From: an uncultured Roseobacter sp.
Lineage (GTDB): Bacteria; Pseudomonadota; Alphaproteobacteria; Rhodobacterales; Rhodobacteraceae
NCBI RefSeq assembly: GCF_947491795.1
Contig: NZ_CANLKW010000003.1
Span: forward strand, 682,001 to 746,000
Length of the DNA stretch: 64,000 nucleotides
Direction of reading: 5' to 3'
The number at the start of each line of letters is the position of its first letter. The stretch's first letter is position 1. The notes under the pieces were generated by a model. It worked only from the letters and a program-made list of their open reading frames with translations. It was not told the origin of the DNA and ran no database searches. The position numbers were made by a program, and so were the translations under genes. This document shows, one piece after another, positions 52,645 through 60,698 of this stretch.

Positions 52645-54612
52645 ATGACCGAAACACGCAAAGACCGCCCCTGGTTGATCCGCACCTACGCCGGACACTC
52701 CACAGCCAAAGCATCCAACGCGCTGTACCGGTCAAACCTGGAGAAGGGTCAGACCGGTCTTTCCGTAGCTTTCGATCTGCCAACACAGACCGGTTACGAC
52801 AGCGATCACGTTCTCAGCCGGGGCGAGGTGGGCAAGGTCGGTGTGCCGGTCTGTCACCTGGGCGATATGCGCACGCTTTTTGACGAGATACCTCTGGAGC
52901 AGATGAACACGTCAATGACAATCAACGCCACAGCTCCGTGGCTGCTGGCCCTCTACATTGCTGTCGCGGAGGAACAGGGCGCGGATGTTGCCGGCCTCCA
53001 GGGGACAGTTCAGAACGACCTGATCAAGGAGTATCTGAGCCGCGGGACCTATATCTGCCCCCCTGCCCCGAGCCTGCGCATGATCGCGGACGTGGCCGAA
53101 TACTGCTATACAAATGTGCCGAAATGGAACCCGATGAACGTCTGCTCCTATCACCTCCAGGAGGCGGGCGCGACGCCCGAGCAGGAGCTGGCATTTGCGC
53201 TGGCCACAGCCACGGCGGTGCTGGACGCGCTGAAACCGCGCGTACCGGCAGAGGATTTCCCGGCTGTTGTTGGCCGCATTTCTTTCTTTGTGAACGCAGG
53301 CATCCGGTTTGTTACCGAGATGTGCAAAATGCGCGCCTTTGTCGATCTCTGGGACGAGATCTGCCGCGACCGCTACGGCGTGGAGGACCCAAAATTCCGT
53401 CGGTTCCGCTATGGAGTGCAGGTCAACAGTCTGGGGCTGACCGAACAGCAACCCGAAAACAACGTCTACCGCATTCTGATCGAAATGCTGGCTGTGACCC
53501 TGAGCAAAAAGGCCCGTGCGCGCGCCGTGCAACTGCCCGCCTGGAATGAAGCACTGGGCCTGCCGCGCCCCTGGGACCAGCAGTGGTCGATGCGGATGCA
53601 GCAGATCATGGCCTACGAGACCGACCTGCTCGAGTTTGATGACCTGTTTGACGGGAACCCGGCGGTGGACGCGAGGGTCGAGGCGCTGAAGGAAGGCGCG
53701 CGGCATGAACTGGCCAATCTGGATGGCATGGGCGGCGCAATCGAGGCGATCGACTATATGAAAGCACGCCTCGTGGACAGCAACTCCGACCGCCTGGGCC
53801 GTATCGAAGCCGGTGAAACCGTGGTTGTCGGCGTGAACAAATGGCAAAAAGGGGAGCCTTCGCCCCTGATGACCGGAGATGGCGGGATCATGGTCGTGGA
53901 CCCGGCTGTCGAGGCCGAACAGATCAACCGTCTGGACGCATGGCGCAGCGAGCGTGATGCGGAGGCCGTGAAAGCCGCTCTCGCGGATCTGCGCGCAGCC
54001 GCAGCTGAGGGGCGCAATATCATGCCGCTCTCCATCGCAGCGGCAAAGGCTGGTGTGACAACGGGCGAATGGGCCGCGCAGATGCGGGCCGTGCATGGCG
54101 AATACCGTGGCCCCACCGGTGTCTCGGGCGCCCGGTCCAACAGGACCGAAGGGCTGGATGATCTGCGCGAAGCGGTCGATGCGGTCAGTGACCGCCTGGG
54201 CCGCCGGTTGAAATTCCTTGTGGGAAAACCGGGCCTTGACGGGCATTCAAACGGTGCAGAGCAGATCGCCGTTCGGGCACGGGACTGTGGCATGGACATC
54301 GCCTATGAGGGCATCCGGCTGACACCGTCAGAGATCGTTGCCGCGGCACGCGACGATGCGGCCCATGTTGTCGGCCTGTCGATCCTGTCCGGATCGCATA
54401 TTCCCCTGGTCGCCGACCTGATGGACCAGATGCGGAGTGCGGGCCTGGCCCATATCCCCGTTATCGTTGGGGGAATTATCCCTGATGATGATGCAGACCG
54501 CCTGCGTGGAATGGGCGTGGCCCGCGTATATACACCCAAGGATTTTGAGCTGAACACAATCATGATGGATATTGTGACACTTGCCGACCCAAAGGCGGTT
54601 GCAGCCGAATAG
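52645..54612 (+). CDS. ecm: Ethylmalonyl-CoA mutase (MeaA/Ecm)
   Basis: 655 residues. The N-terminal part (1 to about 510) is the TIM-barrel mutase domain, opening DRPWLIRTYAGHSTAKASNA and GLSVAFDLPTQTGYDSDHVL. The C-terminal part (about 525-655) is the B12 domain with the cobalt-binding DGHSNG motif (D-x-H-x-x-G), SILSGSH and VGGIIP. Ecm isomerises ethylmalonyl-CoA to methylsuccinyl-CoA with adenosylcobalamin. As a single polypeptide without a small subunit and next to ccr, Ecm fits better than methylmalonyl-CoA mutase. Confidence 0.95.
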   Translation: MTETRKDRPWLIRTYAGHSTAKASNALYRSNLEKGQTGLSVAFDLPTQTGYDSDHVLSRGEVGKVGVPVCHLGDMRTLFDEIPLEQMNTSMTINATAPWLLALYIAVAEEQGADVAGLQGTVQNDLIKEYLSRGTYICPPAPSLRMIADVAEYCYTNVPKWNPMNVCSYHLQEAGATPEQELAFALATATAVLDALKPRVPAEDFPAVVGRISFFVNAGIRFVTEMCKMRAFVDLWDEICRDRYGVEDPKFRRFRYGVQVNSLGLTEQQPENNVYRILIEMLAVTLSKKARARAVQLPAWNEALGLPRPWDQQWSMRMQQIMAYETDLLEFDDLFDGNPAVDARVEALKEGARHELANLDGMGGAIEAIDYMKARLVDSNSDRLGRIEAGETVVVGVNKWQKGEPSPLMTGDGGIMVVDPAVEAEQINRLDAWRSERDAEAVKAALADLRAAAAEGRNIMPLSIAAAKAGVTTGEWAAQMRAVHGEYRGPTGVSGARSNRTEGLDDLREAVDAVSDRLGRRLKFLVGKPGLDGHSNGAEQIAVRARDCGMDIAYEGIRLTPSEIVAAARDDAAHVVGLSILSGSHIPLVADLMDQMRSAGLAHIPVIVGGIIPDDDADRLRGMGVARVYTPKDFELNTIMMDIVTLADPKAVAAE

Positions 54613-54711
54613 CCGCCTGCCCGCCAGAGGCGAAGTCTGTTCAACAGCCTTGTGCAAGGCCTCTGCCTGGTAGTAATGACCCTGTCAGACCCTAACGCCG
54701 GAGGAGTGACA

Positions 54712-55047
54712 GTGGCCGACCTGAAGAAAATGAACCGCAAGCAGTTGGAGCGTCTGATCGCAGATGCGCGACGTGCCCTTAAATCCATTGAGACAAAGGA
54801 AAAACGCGAAGCCAAAAAGGCGGCCGAAAAGGCGGCTGCGAAATTCGGGTTCAGCCTGTCTGATCTGGTGGGCGCAGAGAAACAGGCAAGTGCAGGCAAA
54901 AAGAAGGCCGCCCCCCGTGCACCGGGCAAACCCAAATATGCAAACCCCGCAGACCCATCGCAGGTCTGGACGGGGCGCGGGCGCAGGCCCGGGTGGTACA
55001 CACAGGCTGTTGAGGCCGGTGCCGATCCTGCATCCATGGAAATCTGA
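54712..55047 (+). CDS. H-NS family nucleoid-associated protein (HvrA/Spb type)
   Basis: 111 residues from a GTG at 54712 with a near-perfect GGAGGAG site five bases upstream; the frame is open 60 bp further but without features. N-terminal coiled coil ADLKKMNRKQLERLIADARR and on (about 1-50), Lys/Ala linker, and C-terminal DNA-binding motif KYANPADPSQVW plus TGRGRRPGWY. H-NS family proteins bind AT-rich DNA and silence or bend promoters. It stands between ecm and deoD, three bases before deoD, so it is cotranscribed with it. Confidence 0.9.
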   Translation: MADLKKMNRKQLERLIADARRALKSIETKEKREAKKAAEKAAAKFGFSLSDLVGAEKQASAGKKKAAPRAPGKPKYANPADPSQVWTGRGRRPGWYTQAVEAGADPASMEI

Positions 55048-55050
55048 GAG

Positions 55051-55755
55051 ATGACAGTTCACATCGGAGCCAGTGCCGGCGATATCGCGGAAACCGTGCT
55101 CATGCCGGGCGATCCCTACCGCGCGAAATGGGCAGCTGAGACATTCCTGGAGGATGCGAAGCTGGTCAATGAGGTGCGCGGCATGCTGGGTTTCACCGGC
55201 ATGTGGCGGGGCAACCGGGTGACGATACAGGGCTCTGGCATGGGGATGCCCTCCCTGTCGATCTATGCTAACGAGTTGATTTCAGAGTATAATGCACAAA
55301 CGCTAATTCGTATCGGCTCCTGCGGCGGCATGCAGTCTCATGTGAAAGTGCGCGACGTGATCATTGCCATGTCAGCCACCACCATCACCTCCCCGTCCTC
55401 GGGCATCTTCCGCGAAGTGAACTTTGCCCCGACGGCCAGTTACGACCTGCTTGCTGCTGCTGTACGTGCCGCGGAAAGCCGGGGCACGCCGACCCATGTG
55501 GGGGGGATTTATTCCTCGGACGTCTTTTATGCCGAACGCCCGGATCTGGACGAACAGATGGTGCGGCATGGTATCCTGGGCGTCGAGATGGAGGCGGCGG
55601 AGCTCTATACTCTTGCGGCGCGTCACGGGCGCCGGGCGCTGGCTGTGCTGACGGTGAGCGATCATCTGCAGACCGGCGAGGCGCTGCCTTCGGAAGACCG
55701 GGAAAAGACCTTTGGGGATATGGTTGAGATCGCGCTGGAGGCGGCCTTTACCTGA
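55051..55755 (+). CDS. deoD: Purine-nucleoside phosphorylase
   Basis: 234 residues of the hexameric NP-I family. [18 protein letters not shown] (phosphate site), [20 protein letters not shown] and [13 protein letters not shown] (nucleoside-binding Met-Glu) identify DeoD. It cleaves purine nucleosides with phosphate in the cytoplasm, a logical partner for the BMP nucleoside importer at 39-44 kb. It starts three bases after the H-NS-like gene and ends just before a strong terminator. Confidence 0.96.
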   Translation: MTVHIGASAGDIAETVLMPGDPYRAKWAAETFLEDAKLVNEVRGMLGFTGMWRGNRVTIQGSGMGMPSLSIYANELISEYNAQTLIRIGSCGGMQSHVKVRDVIIAMSATTITSPSSGIFREVNFAPTASYDLLAAAVRAAESRGTPTHVGGIYSSDVFYAERPDLDEQMVRHGILGVEMEAAELYTLAARHGRRALAVLTVSDHLQTGEALPSEDREKTFGDMVEIALEAAFT

Positions 55756-55766
55756 GTGTTGCCGCA

Positions 55767-55794
55767 ACGGCCGGTGGCTGCCGCCGGCCGTTTT
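55767..55794 (+). terminator. Intrinsic terminator of deoD
   Basis: ACGGCCGG (55767-55774) pairs with CCGGCCGT (55784-55791), a perfect 8-bp GC-rich stem followed by TTTT. It starts 12 bp after the deoD stop. Confidence 0.8.
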
Positions 55795-55835
55795 CAGTGG
55801 TTTTCACCTAAGCCGCTGAATTTTCTCAGAATCCC

Positions 55836-55879
55836 ACGTCGGTTTTACGTCGGTATAACGTCGGTATTTCGTCGGTGCA
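55836..55879. repeat. Four-unit tandem repeat, 11-bp period
   Basis: Units ACGTCGGTTTT, ACGTCGGTATA, ACGTCGGTATT and TCGTCGGTGCA follow each other without gaps. The core CGTCGGT is identical in all four; the three-base spacers are AT-rich in the first three. The array lies between the deoD terminator and the end of the convergent DUF1989 gene. Confidence 0.85.
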
Positions 55880-55966
55880 TATGTCAGTGCCGGGCGGTTT
55901 TGCCGTGAAAAACCGGCAGGACACCCGGAATGTTAACCGTTTGCGCCCCCTGGCGCACGCTGGGAC

Positions 55967-55990
55967 ATGAGTATTTTTGGAAGGGTGAAA
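55967..55990. repeat. Candidate dispersed Rhodobacteraceae intergenic motif
   Basis: ATGAGTATTTTTGGAAGG plus GTGAAA abuts the DUF1989 stop codon. From memory, near-identical strings (GAGTATTTTTGGAAAGATGAA) recur after genes in many Rhodobacteraceae. Only one copy is in this window, so the repeat status rests on recall. Confidence 0.35.
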
Positions 55991-56836
55991 TCAGGGGCCG
56001 TGGGTGCCATCGTAGCGGGAGGCCGCGGGGCTTTGCCAGCCGTCCAGCGCGCCCGGTGCCGGGGCAAAAATCTCTACCAGCAGCGGGTGACAGCGGGCGG
56101 CATCGCTGGAATGCCCGGACGCGCAGTCGCCGCCGGGACAGGCCGAGAGATTGCCCAGCAGATCGGTTTCGGCAAAAAACTCGATGAAATCGCCGGGGCG
56201 TACCGGGCTTGCTTTCATAAAGTACTGGCCGGTGTCGCGGGTGAAGCCTGTGCACATGAAGACGTTCAGCACGTCATGCACCAGCGGTTCTGCCTCTGCC
56301 CGGGACAGGCCCATATGTGCGGCCAGTGACCGGGTCAGGTTTGAGTGGCAACAATGGTGATACTGGCCACCATCCGACAAAAGCGTATGGGTGTAGGGAT
56401 CGCAGCGGGTGCCGATCACATCGTGCACGGAGCCGCCGAAGTCATCGATACCGTACCAGCCAAGCGTGTCGTGGGTGACCGTGGCGAGCGGGCGCAGATG
56501 CGGAAACGAGGACCACATGCGTTCGCCCGTGGTGATATGGGTGCCATGCAGGGCCCGCGTCTTGCCGGAATAGAAGCGTTCCGAAAGATCATGGGCGTTG
56601 TGCAGGTTCAGATCGCCCACCTGCGCGCCCTGGACCGAGGTGATGCGGAAAAAATGGCCCGCGGGCACCTGAAAGCAGCGCGCATCCCGCGGGGGCACTG
56701 TGACCTCTGCGGTTTTTGTCAGCTTGGCACGCGCGGCGGTATAGAGCGCCATATCGGCCTGGGGCAGTGTGTCTGTCGGATAGCAGATCACGGGCGGGAC
56801 GGCGCGGCGGGCGTCGGCATCGGCAGGCCTGGTCAT
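55991..56836 (-). CDS. DUF1989 / urea carboxylase-associated family protein
   Basis: 281 residues from the ATG at 56836 with a GGAG site upstream. Family segments: CFQVPAGHFFRITSVQGAQVGDLNLHNAHD, here broken by its key parts FFRITSVQGAQVGDLN, then SSFPHLRPLATVTHDTLGWY, CHSNLTRSLA and NVFMCTGFTRDTGQYF. The end has NLSACPGGDC. Members are often encoded beside urea carboxylase or amidolyase and may act on carboxyguanidine-type compounds. No urea gene is near here, so it is a stand-alone member with uncertain role. Confidence 0.88.
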   Translation of the reverse strand: MTRPADADARRAVPPVICYPTDTLPQADMALYTAARAKLTKTAEVTVPPRDARCFQVPAGHFFRITSVQGAQVGDLNLHNAHDLSERFYSGKTRALHGTHITTGERMWSSFPHLRPLATVTHDTLGWYGIDDFGGSVHDVIGTRCDPYTHTLLSDGGQYHHCCHSNLTRSLAAHMGLSRAEAEPLVHDVLNVFMCTGFTRDTGQYFMKASPVRPGDFIEFFAETDLLGNLSACPGGDCASGHSSDAARCHPLLVEIFAPAPGALDGWQSPAASRYDGTHGP

Positions 56837-56870
56837 CGGGCGGGGCTCCTGTAGCAGGTGTCTGCGTCTC

Positions 56871-57083
56871 TTAAACCTTTGGCAGTTGCGATTTGCAATC
56901 ACGCGGCGGGCCGCCGGTGGCAGAAAAGCCTGTCGCCCCGCAGGCCGCACAGCGGTATTTTTTCAGAGCACCGCGATCGCCGGTATGATCGGCACGCCAG
57001 CGGCAGTTGCGCGTCGCCCGGTTCCGGCGCGCGAAAATGGCCACGATGACAAAGGCGATGATCAGACCGATGACAATATGCAT
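56871..57083 (-). CDS. Small membrane protein with a zinc-ribbon-like Cys motif
   Basis: 70 residues from the ATG at 57083. One transmembrane helix (residues 2-18), then basic RRNRATRNCRWRADHTGDRG and KKYRCAACGATGF with Cys45 and Cys48, plus Cys27 and Cys63. The four Cys could form one zinc site on the cytoplasmic side. I recall similar small proteins in Rhodobacteraceae but no function. An in-frame ATG 30 codons upstream (57173) is possible. The stop is 34 bp before the DUF1989 start. Confidence 0.6.
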   Translation of the reverse strand: MHIVIGLIIAFVIVAIFARRNRATRNCRWRADHTGDRGALKKYRCAACGATGFSATGGPPRDCKSQLPKV

Positions 57084-57235
57084 GAAAGGCCATGTAGTCA
57101 GGGGAAAGGGTGCTGTCCAGAGTGCCGGATTGTCCGGGCGCGCTTTGTCTGTTTCGCGTTGAAAAAGATGCATTATTAACCGGGCCGGGCAGGCAATACG
57201 GGGTGAGCACTGCAAAACGGCGCAAAAACCTCCGA

Positions 57236-57254
57236 AATGTGTTCAGAATGTGTT
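57236..57254 (+). repeat. Two direct repeats AATGTGTT, 11-bp period, before the first CTERM gene
   Basis: AATGTGTT at 57236-57243 and 57247-57254, three bases apart, lie 47-65 bp upstream of the ATG at 57301. The placement suits binding of an activator next to the promoter. Confidence 0.4.
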
Positions 57255-57300
57255 AAGCTGTGAGTCCGACAGATTTAAAAATTAACCCCCGGAGCTTATT

Positions 57301-58044
57301 ATGATTTCCATTTCCAGTACGAGAATTTCCACCCTTGCCGCAGCAGCACTCGCTGTCGGGACAATACTGTCCGGATCGATGGCCTCTGCGGCGTCCGTCA
57401 CCAGCGACGTTGACCTGACCAACGCGCTCAGCACCACAGCCCTGGCCGGTTTCGCGACCAGCGGCACCAGCGGTAATGCCGACAGCGATATGGATGGTCT
57501 TGTGGCAACAGGGTCATTTGACGGTGTGGCCGATGAGGCACTGACCTTTGCCGCAGGCACAACCGCGCCGGGCAGTTTCACGCTGACACAATCGGGCGAC
57601 ACCTTTTTCAACAGCTGGTCCCTGACAGTTGCTGATGGCTTTCTGCTCACCTCCCTGCTGCTGCAGGGCGGACCGGGTGACACGGTGTTCGACATCGCAA
57701 CAGGCGATGCGGGAGGGTCCACGACGGGCAGTTCTGCCGGCCTGACTTTTGCTGAGACTTCTGGTCTGACCGGGTCCATCGACGTGACATATTTCAACCC
57801 GGTTGGCGTGACGCCGGATGATCCGGTGGGCGATATCTTTGAAAGCCTGCTGATTGATCTTTCTGGTCTGGACGGAGGCGGTCTGAGTTTTGGTCAGACC
57901 CTGACGTTTAACCAGGACACGGACAACCTGAGTATTTCGGGTGATATCCGGCCCATGAACCCTGTGCCGCTGCCTGCCGCCGGCTGGATGCTGATCGCCG
58001 CACTTGGTGGTATCGGCGTCATGAAACGTCGCGGCAAAGCCTGA
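57301..58044 (+). CDS. VPLPA-CTERM sorting domain protein 1
   Basis: 247 residues. Signal peptide of about 30 residues ending ASAA. The mature part is rich in Ser, Thr, Gly and Asp, with almost no Lys or Arg. The C-terminus NPVPLPAAGWMLIAALGGIG followed by VMKRRGKA is the VPLPA-CTERM tripartite signal (motif, helix, basic tail). Such proteins are exported and processed by an exosortase-like enzyme, usually encoded elsewhere, as here. GGAG lies nine bases before the ATG. It is paralogous to the next gene. Confidence 0.9.
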   Translation: MISISSTRISTLAAAALAVGTILSGSMASAASVTSDVDLTNALSTTALAGFATSGTSGNADSDMDGLVATGSFDGVADEALTFAAGTTAPGSFTLTQSGDTFFNSWSLTVADGFLLTSLLLQGGPGDTVFDIATGDAGGSTTGSSAGLTFAETSGLTGSIDVTYFNPVGVTPDDPVGDIFESLLIDLSGLDGGGLSFGQTLTFNQDTDNLSISGDIRPMNPVPLPAAGWMLIAALGGIGVMKRRGKA

Positions 58045-58068
58045 GAGGCCTTACAGATCTGCGGATGG

Positions 58069-58095
58069 AACGGGCCCTGGCGGGCCCGTTTTTTT
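58069..58095 (+). terminator. Intrinsic terminator after the first CTERM gene
   Basis: AACGGGCCC (58069-58077) pairs with GGGCCCGTT (58082-58090), loop TGGC, followed by a run of seven T. The strongest terminator of the window; it separates the two paralogous genes. Confidence 0.9.
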
Positions 58096-58280
58096 GGGTA
58101 AGGTGCGCCGGTTTGTTCTGATCGCAGGCGGCACGGCGGTGAACTGCGATCCGATGCGCCCTGATCTGTCCGTTCGGACAGGGCCCCCACCATAAGGACA
58201 GGGTACCTCTCCCGATGCGCGCTCGCGCCGGAGGATCCGATCTGCAACACCCGCTGCAACAGACAGCAGGAGTTCAGAGT

Positions 58281-58994
58281 ATGAGTATCATCAGACAGTT
58301 TATTGCATCCGCCGCTGTGGCAATCGCCCTGAGCGGCTTTGCCCAGGCGGCAACGGTCGACATCACCAGAACGGACGGCACCCTTCAGAGCACCACGGGC
58401 CTGACCGGATACACCACCGGCGGGGCGGATATGGACGGGATGGTTGTGACGGCCGGTTTCCGGAGCGGCGCGACCCGCCGCGCGGTCTTTGCAACCACCG
58501 GCACCCGTGCAGGTGCGGCCAAAGGCGAAGGGTTCGCCCTTGGCTTTTCGGGTTTATCGACATTTTCGGCACCCTTTGAACTGAGTGTGTCGCGGGGCGT
58601 TCTGACATCGCTGCGCATCGACGCGCTGGCGGGGGATACGGTGTTTGACACGGCTTCCGGCAATACCGGCACGCCGGGCAGTGCCAATGGAACCGGTTTT
58701 CGTCTGCGCGGCACGGTCGACGGGCCGGTTTCGGTTCTGTTCACCGACATTCTGGCGCTGGAGAACGAGACACCGGCGGGGGATCTCTATGGCACACTGC
58801 GCATCGGGTTTGAGAGACTGGCCGGGGGCGGGCTGCAGTCCGGGAGCACATTCAGCTTTGTGCAGGATACCGACAACCTGACAACGCCGGCCGCACCGGT
58901 TGTTACTTCGGTGCCGCTGCCATCAGGCATGCCGCTGGTGCTGAGCGGGCTTGTCGCTCTGGGGTACCTGCGGCACAGACGCACGCGCGCCTGA
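58281..58994 (+). CDS. VPLPA-CTERM-like sorting domain protein 2
   Basis: 237 residues from the ATG at 58281 (MSIIRQFIASAAVAIALSGF), signal peptide ending AQA. The C-terminus VTSVPLPSGMPLVLSGLVAL followed by RHRRTRA has VPLPS instead of VPLPA. It matches the neighbour along its length: MDGMVV versus MDGLVA, GDTVFDTASGNTG versus GDTVFDIATGDAG, GGGLQSGSTFSFVQDTDNL versus GGGLSFGQTLTFNQDTDNL. The two are therefore tandem paralogues that have diverged, each with its own promoter and terminator. Confidence 0.88.
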   Translation: MSIIRQFIASAAVAIALSGFAQAATVDITRTDGTLQSTTGLTGYTTGGADMDGMVVTAGFRSGATRRAVFATTGTRAGAAKGEGFALGFSGLSTFSAPFELSVSRGVLTSLRIDALAGDTVFDTASGNTGTPGSANGTGFRLRGTVDGPVSVLFTDILALENETPAGDLYGTLRIGFERLAGGGLQSGSTFSFVQDTDNLTTPAAPVVTSVPLPSGMPLVLSGLVALGYLRHRRTRA

Positions 58995-59013
58995 CCGGGC
59001 CCCGAAACGGAAA

Positions 59014-59042
59014 ACGGGTGCCTGCACGCGGAAGGCACCCGT
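59014..59042. terminator. Bidirectional terminator between CTERM gene 2 and sdhB
   Basis: ACGGGTGCCT (59014-59023) pairs perfectly with AGGCACCCGT (59033-59042). T-rich sequence follows on the plus strand (CTTTATCTTT) and TTTT on the minus strand, serving both convergent genes. Confidence 0.75.
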
Positions 59043-59066
59043 CTTTATCTTTGCCTGGCAGCTGGA

Positions 59067-59846
59067 TCAGACCCGGCGTTCGACCATCATTTTCTTGATG
59101 TTCGCGATTGCCTCTGCAGGGTTCAGGCCCTTGGGGCATGTTTTGGCGCAGTTCATGATCGTGTGGCAGCGATAGAGTTTGAACGGGTCTTCCAGATCGT
59201 CCAGACGCTCTCCCGTGGCCTCATCCCGGCTGTCGATGATCCAGCGGTAGGCGTGCAGCAGGGCCGCTGGCCCGAGATAGCGGTCGCCGTTCCACCAGTA
59301 GCTGGGGCAGGAGGTCGAGCAGGAGGCGCACATCACGCATTCATAGAGACCATCGAGCTTTTTGCGGTCCTCAATGGATTGCTTCCATTCCTTGGCCGGA
59401 CGGTTCGTTTTCGTTTCCAGCCAGGGCATGATGGAGGCGTGCTGGGCGTAGAAATGCGTCAGATCCGGGATCAGGTCCTTGACCACGGGCATGTGCGGCA
59501 GCGGGTAGATTTTCACATCGCCCTTCACCTCGTCCATGCCGTAGATACAGGCCAGCGTGTTGATGCCGTCGATGTTCATCGCACAGGAGCCGCAGATGCC
59601 TTCACGACAGGAGCGGCGGAAGGTCAGCGTGGGGTCGATCTCGTTCTTGATCTTGATCAGCGCGTCCAGGATCATCGGCCCGCAGGTGTCCATGTCCACG
59701 AAATAGGTGTCCACGCTGGGGTTTTCACCGTCATCCGGGTTCCAGCGGTAGATTGAGAATTTGCGCAGGTTGGTGGCACCTTCCGGCCTGGGCCAGGTCT
59801 TGCCCGTGCGGATACGCGAGTTTTTCGGCAGTGTCAGTTGAACCAT
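59067..59846 (-). CDS. sdhB: Succinate dehydrogenase iron-sulfur subunit
   Basis: 259 residues. The [2Fe-2S] ligands lie in [15 protein letters not shown] with a later Cys (LAC). The [4Fe-4S] and [3Fe-4S] ligands lie in [16 protein letters not shown] and [17 protein letters not shown]. It passes electrons from SdhA flavin to ubiquinone at the inner membrane (complex II). It is the last gene of the sdh operon, 21 bp after the small lipoprotein gene. Confidence 0.97.
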   Translation of the reverse strand: MVQLTLPKNSRIRTGKTWPRPEGATNLRKFSIYRWNPDDGENPSVDTYFVDMDTCGPMILDALIKIKNEIDPTLTFRRSCREGICGSCAMNIDGINTLACIYGMDEVKGDVKIYPLPHMPVVKDLIPDLTHFYAQHASIMPWLETKTNRPAKEWKQSIEDRKKLDGLYECVMCASCSTSCPSYWWNGDRYLGPAALLHAYRWIIDSRDEATGERLDDLEDPFKLYRCHTIMNCAKTCPKGLNPAEAIANIKKMMVERRV

Positions 59847-59867
59847 GTTCCGGGTCTCCTGTCGGGG

Positions 59868-60197
59868 TCAGAGTGTCAGCGCAGCAGCCGGGGCGGCGGC
59901 GGCGAGGCATTGTTGTGTCACCGGGCGCGCAAGCACGGCCCGGATGGTATCGGCGGTTCCGGCGTCCACACCGGTCACGGCGTCTGCGGCAAGGGACTGA
60001 ACCTCGCTGGCGTCCGCGTTGTCGACGACGCAGTCGGTAAAGGGTTTGAAGAGGCTCTTGGGCACCTGCGGAAAATAGACCGCCAGCGCCTCGGGCAGGA
60101 TGGTTTTGGCCGTGTTGCGGCCCGCCTGATCGGTCGCCTGCTGGATGTCTGCGCAGGCGCCGAGCACCAGGCAAAGAGGAAGTATCAGTCTGATCAT
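59868..60197 (-). CDS. Small putative lipoprotein in the sdh operon
   Basis: 109 residues from the ATG at 60197. Lipobox LVLGAC at about residues 9-14 with Cys14 as lipidation site. The mature part ADIQQATDQAGRNTAKTILP and on is helical with two further Cys. I recall an equivalent uncharacterised gene between sdhA and sdhB in related genomes. It may sit on the periplasmic face of the membrane near complex II; this is an inference from operon position only. Confidence 0.75.
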   Translation of the reverse strand: MIRLILPLCLVLGACADIQQATDQAGRNTAKTILPEALAVYFPQVPKSLFKPFTDCVVDNADASEVQSLAADAVTGVDAGTADTIRAVLARPVTQQCLAAAAPAAALTL

Positions 60198-60368
60198 ACA
60201 GCCCACCTTGTAAAAACGATGTTCATATTTCCCGGTCCTGCGGCACCCGCATCAGGTTCAGACCCACGCAGCCGGGGCGCCGGGGTTCTGGCCGGGTGCA
60301 CTGTCTGCCCCCTGCCCCGCAGGTCCTGGCGCATCTGCCACGTGGTATCGGTGTCTTTGCCCATCAGT

Positions 60369-60698
60369 TCAGCGTTGTTCCGTGCAAAAGATATTGCCGC
60401 GGTAAAACCCGGTAAAGCCCGCAGGACAGGCCTGGTGACGCGGGGCGCGGACGGCACGCACAGGGACATAACAATAAAGATCACCCCGGTAGATGCCCCG
60501 GTGCTCGACCGGGCAAAAGGCCAGAGCATCGCCATGCCCCCCGCCGCGCAGCACCTGCCGCTGGCCGTGCGTGTATTTGCCACCGTGATATTTCTGGTCG
60601 GTAATGCCGCGCGACACATCCGCCATGGCGGCCGTGGCCCCGGTCAGCAGCAATGCCAGGGTCGCCGCACCAGCGACTGTGCGGGTCAGACGGCCCAT
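60369..60698 (-). CDS. Small exported Cys-loop protein in the sdh operon
   Basis: 109 residues, signal peptide of about 26 residues ending AMA. Two 15-residue copies of C-P-x4-G-[IF]-Y-R-G-[DN]-[LI]-[YF]-C lie at 62-76 and 91-105, probably two disulfide-closed loops. The ATG overlaps the sdhA stop by one base (TGATG), so translation is coupled to sdhA. No known domain that I recognise. Its place suggests a periplasmic role linked to complex II, unproven. Confidence 0.75.
   Translation of the reverse strand: MGRLTRTVAGAATLALLLTGATAAMADVSRGITDQKYHGGKYTHGQRQVLRGGGHGDALAFCPVEHRGIYRGDLYCYVPVRAVRAPRHQACPAGFTGFYRGNIFCTEQR

Noticed and set aside
52912..54246. 444-codon open frame on the minus strand
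   Set aside because: Antisense to ecm; the product is a His/Gln/Arg-rich sequence of the shadow type.
54625..54665. Two alternative stems upstream of the H-NS-like gene (CAGAGGC/GCCTCTG and GCCTTG/CAAGGC) sharing bases
   Set aside because: They look like a switch, but the stems are short, one has a two-base loop that cannot form normally, and no U-tract or ligand-binding core is visible.
57253..57288. TTAA elements upstream of the first CTERM gene as CtrA sites
   Set aside because: The spacing between TTAA half-sites is not seven bases, so they do not match the CtrA consensus.
60194..60364. 56-codon frame on the minus strand between the two small sdh-operon genes, overlapping the lipoprotein start by ATGA
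   Set aside because: The overlap is suggestive, but there is no ribosome site, the sequence is Pro/Arg/Ala-rich low complexity and no features support a protein.
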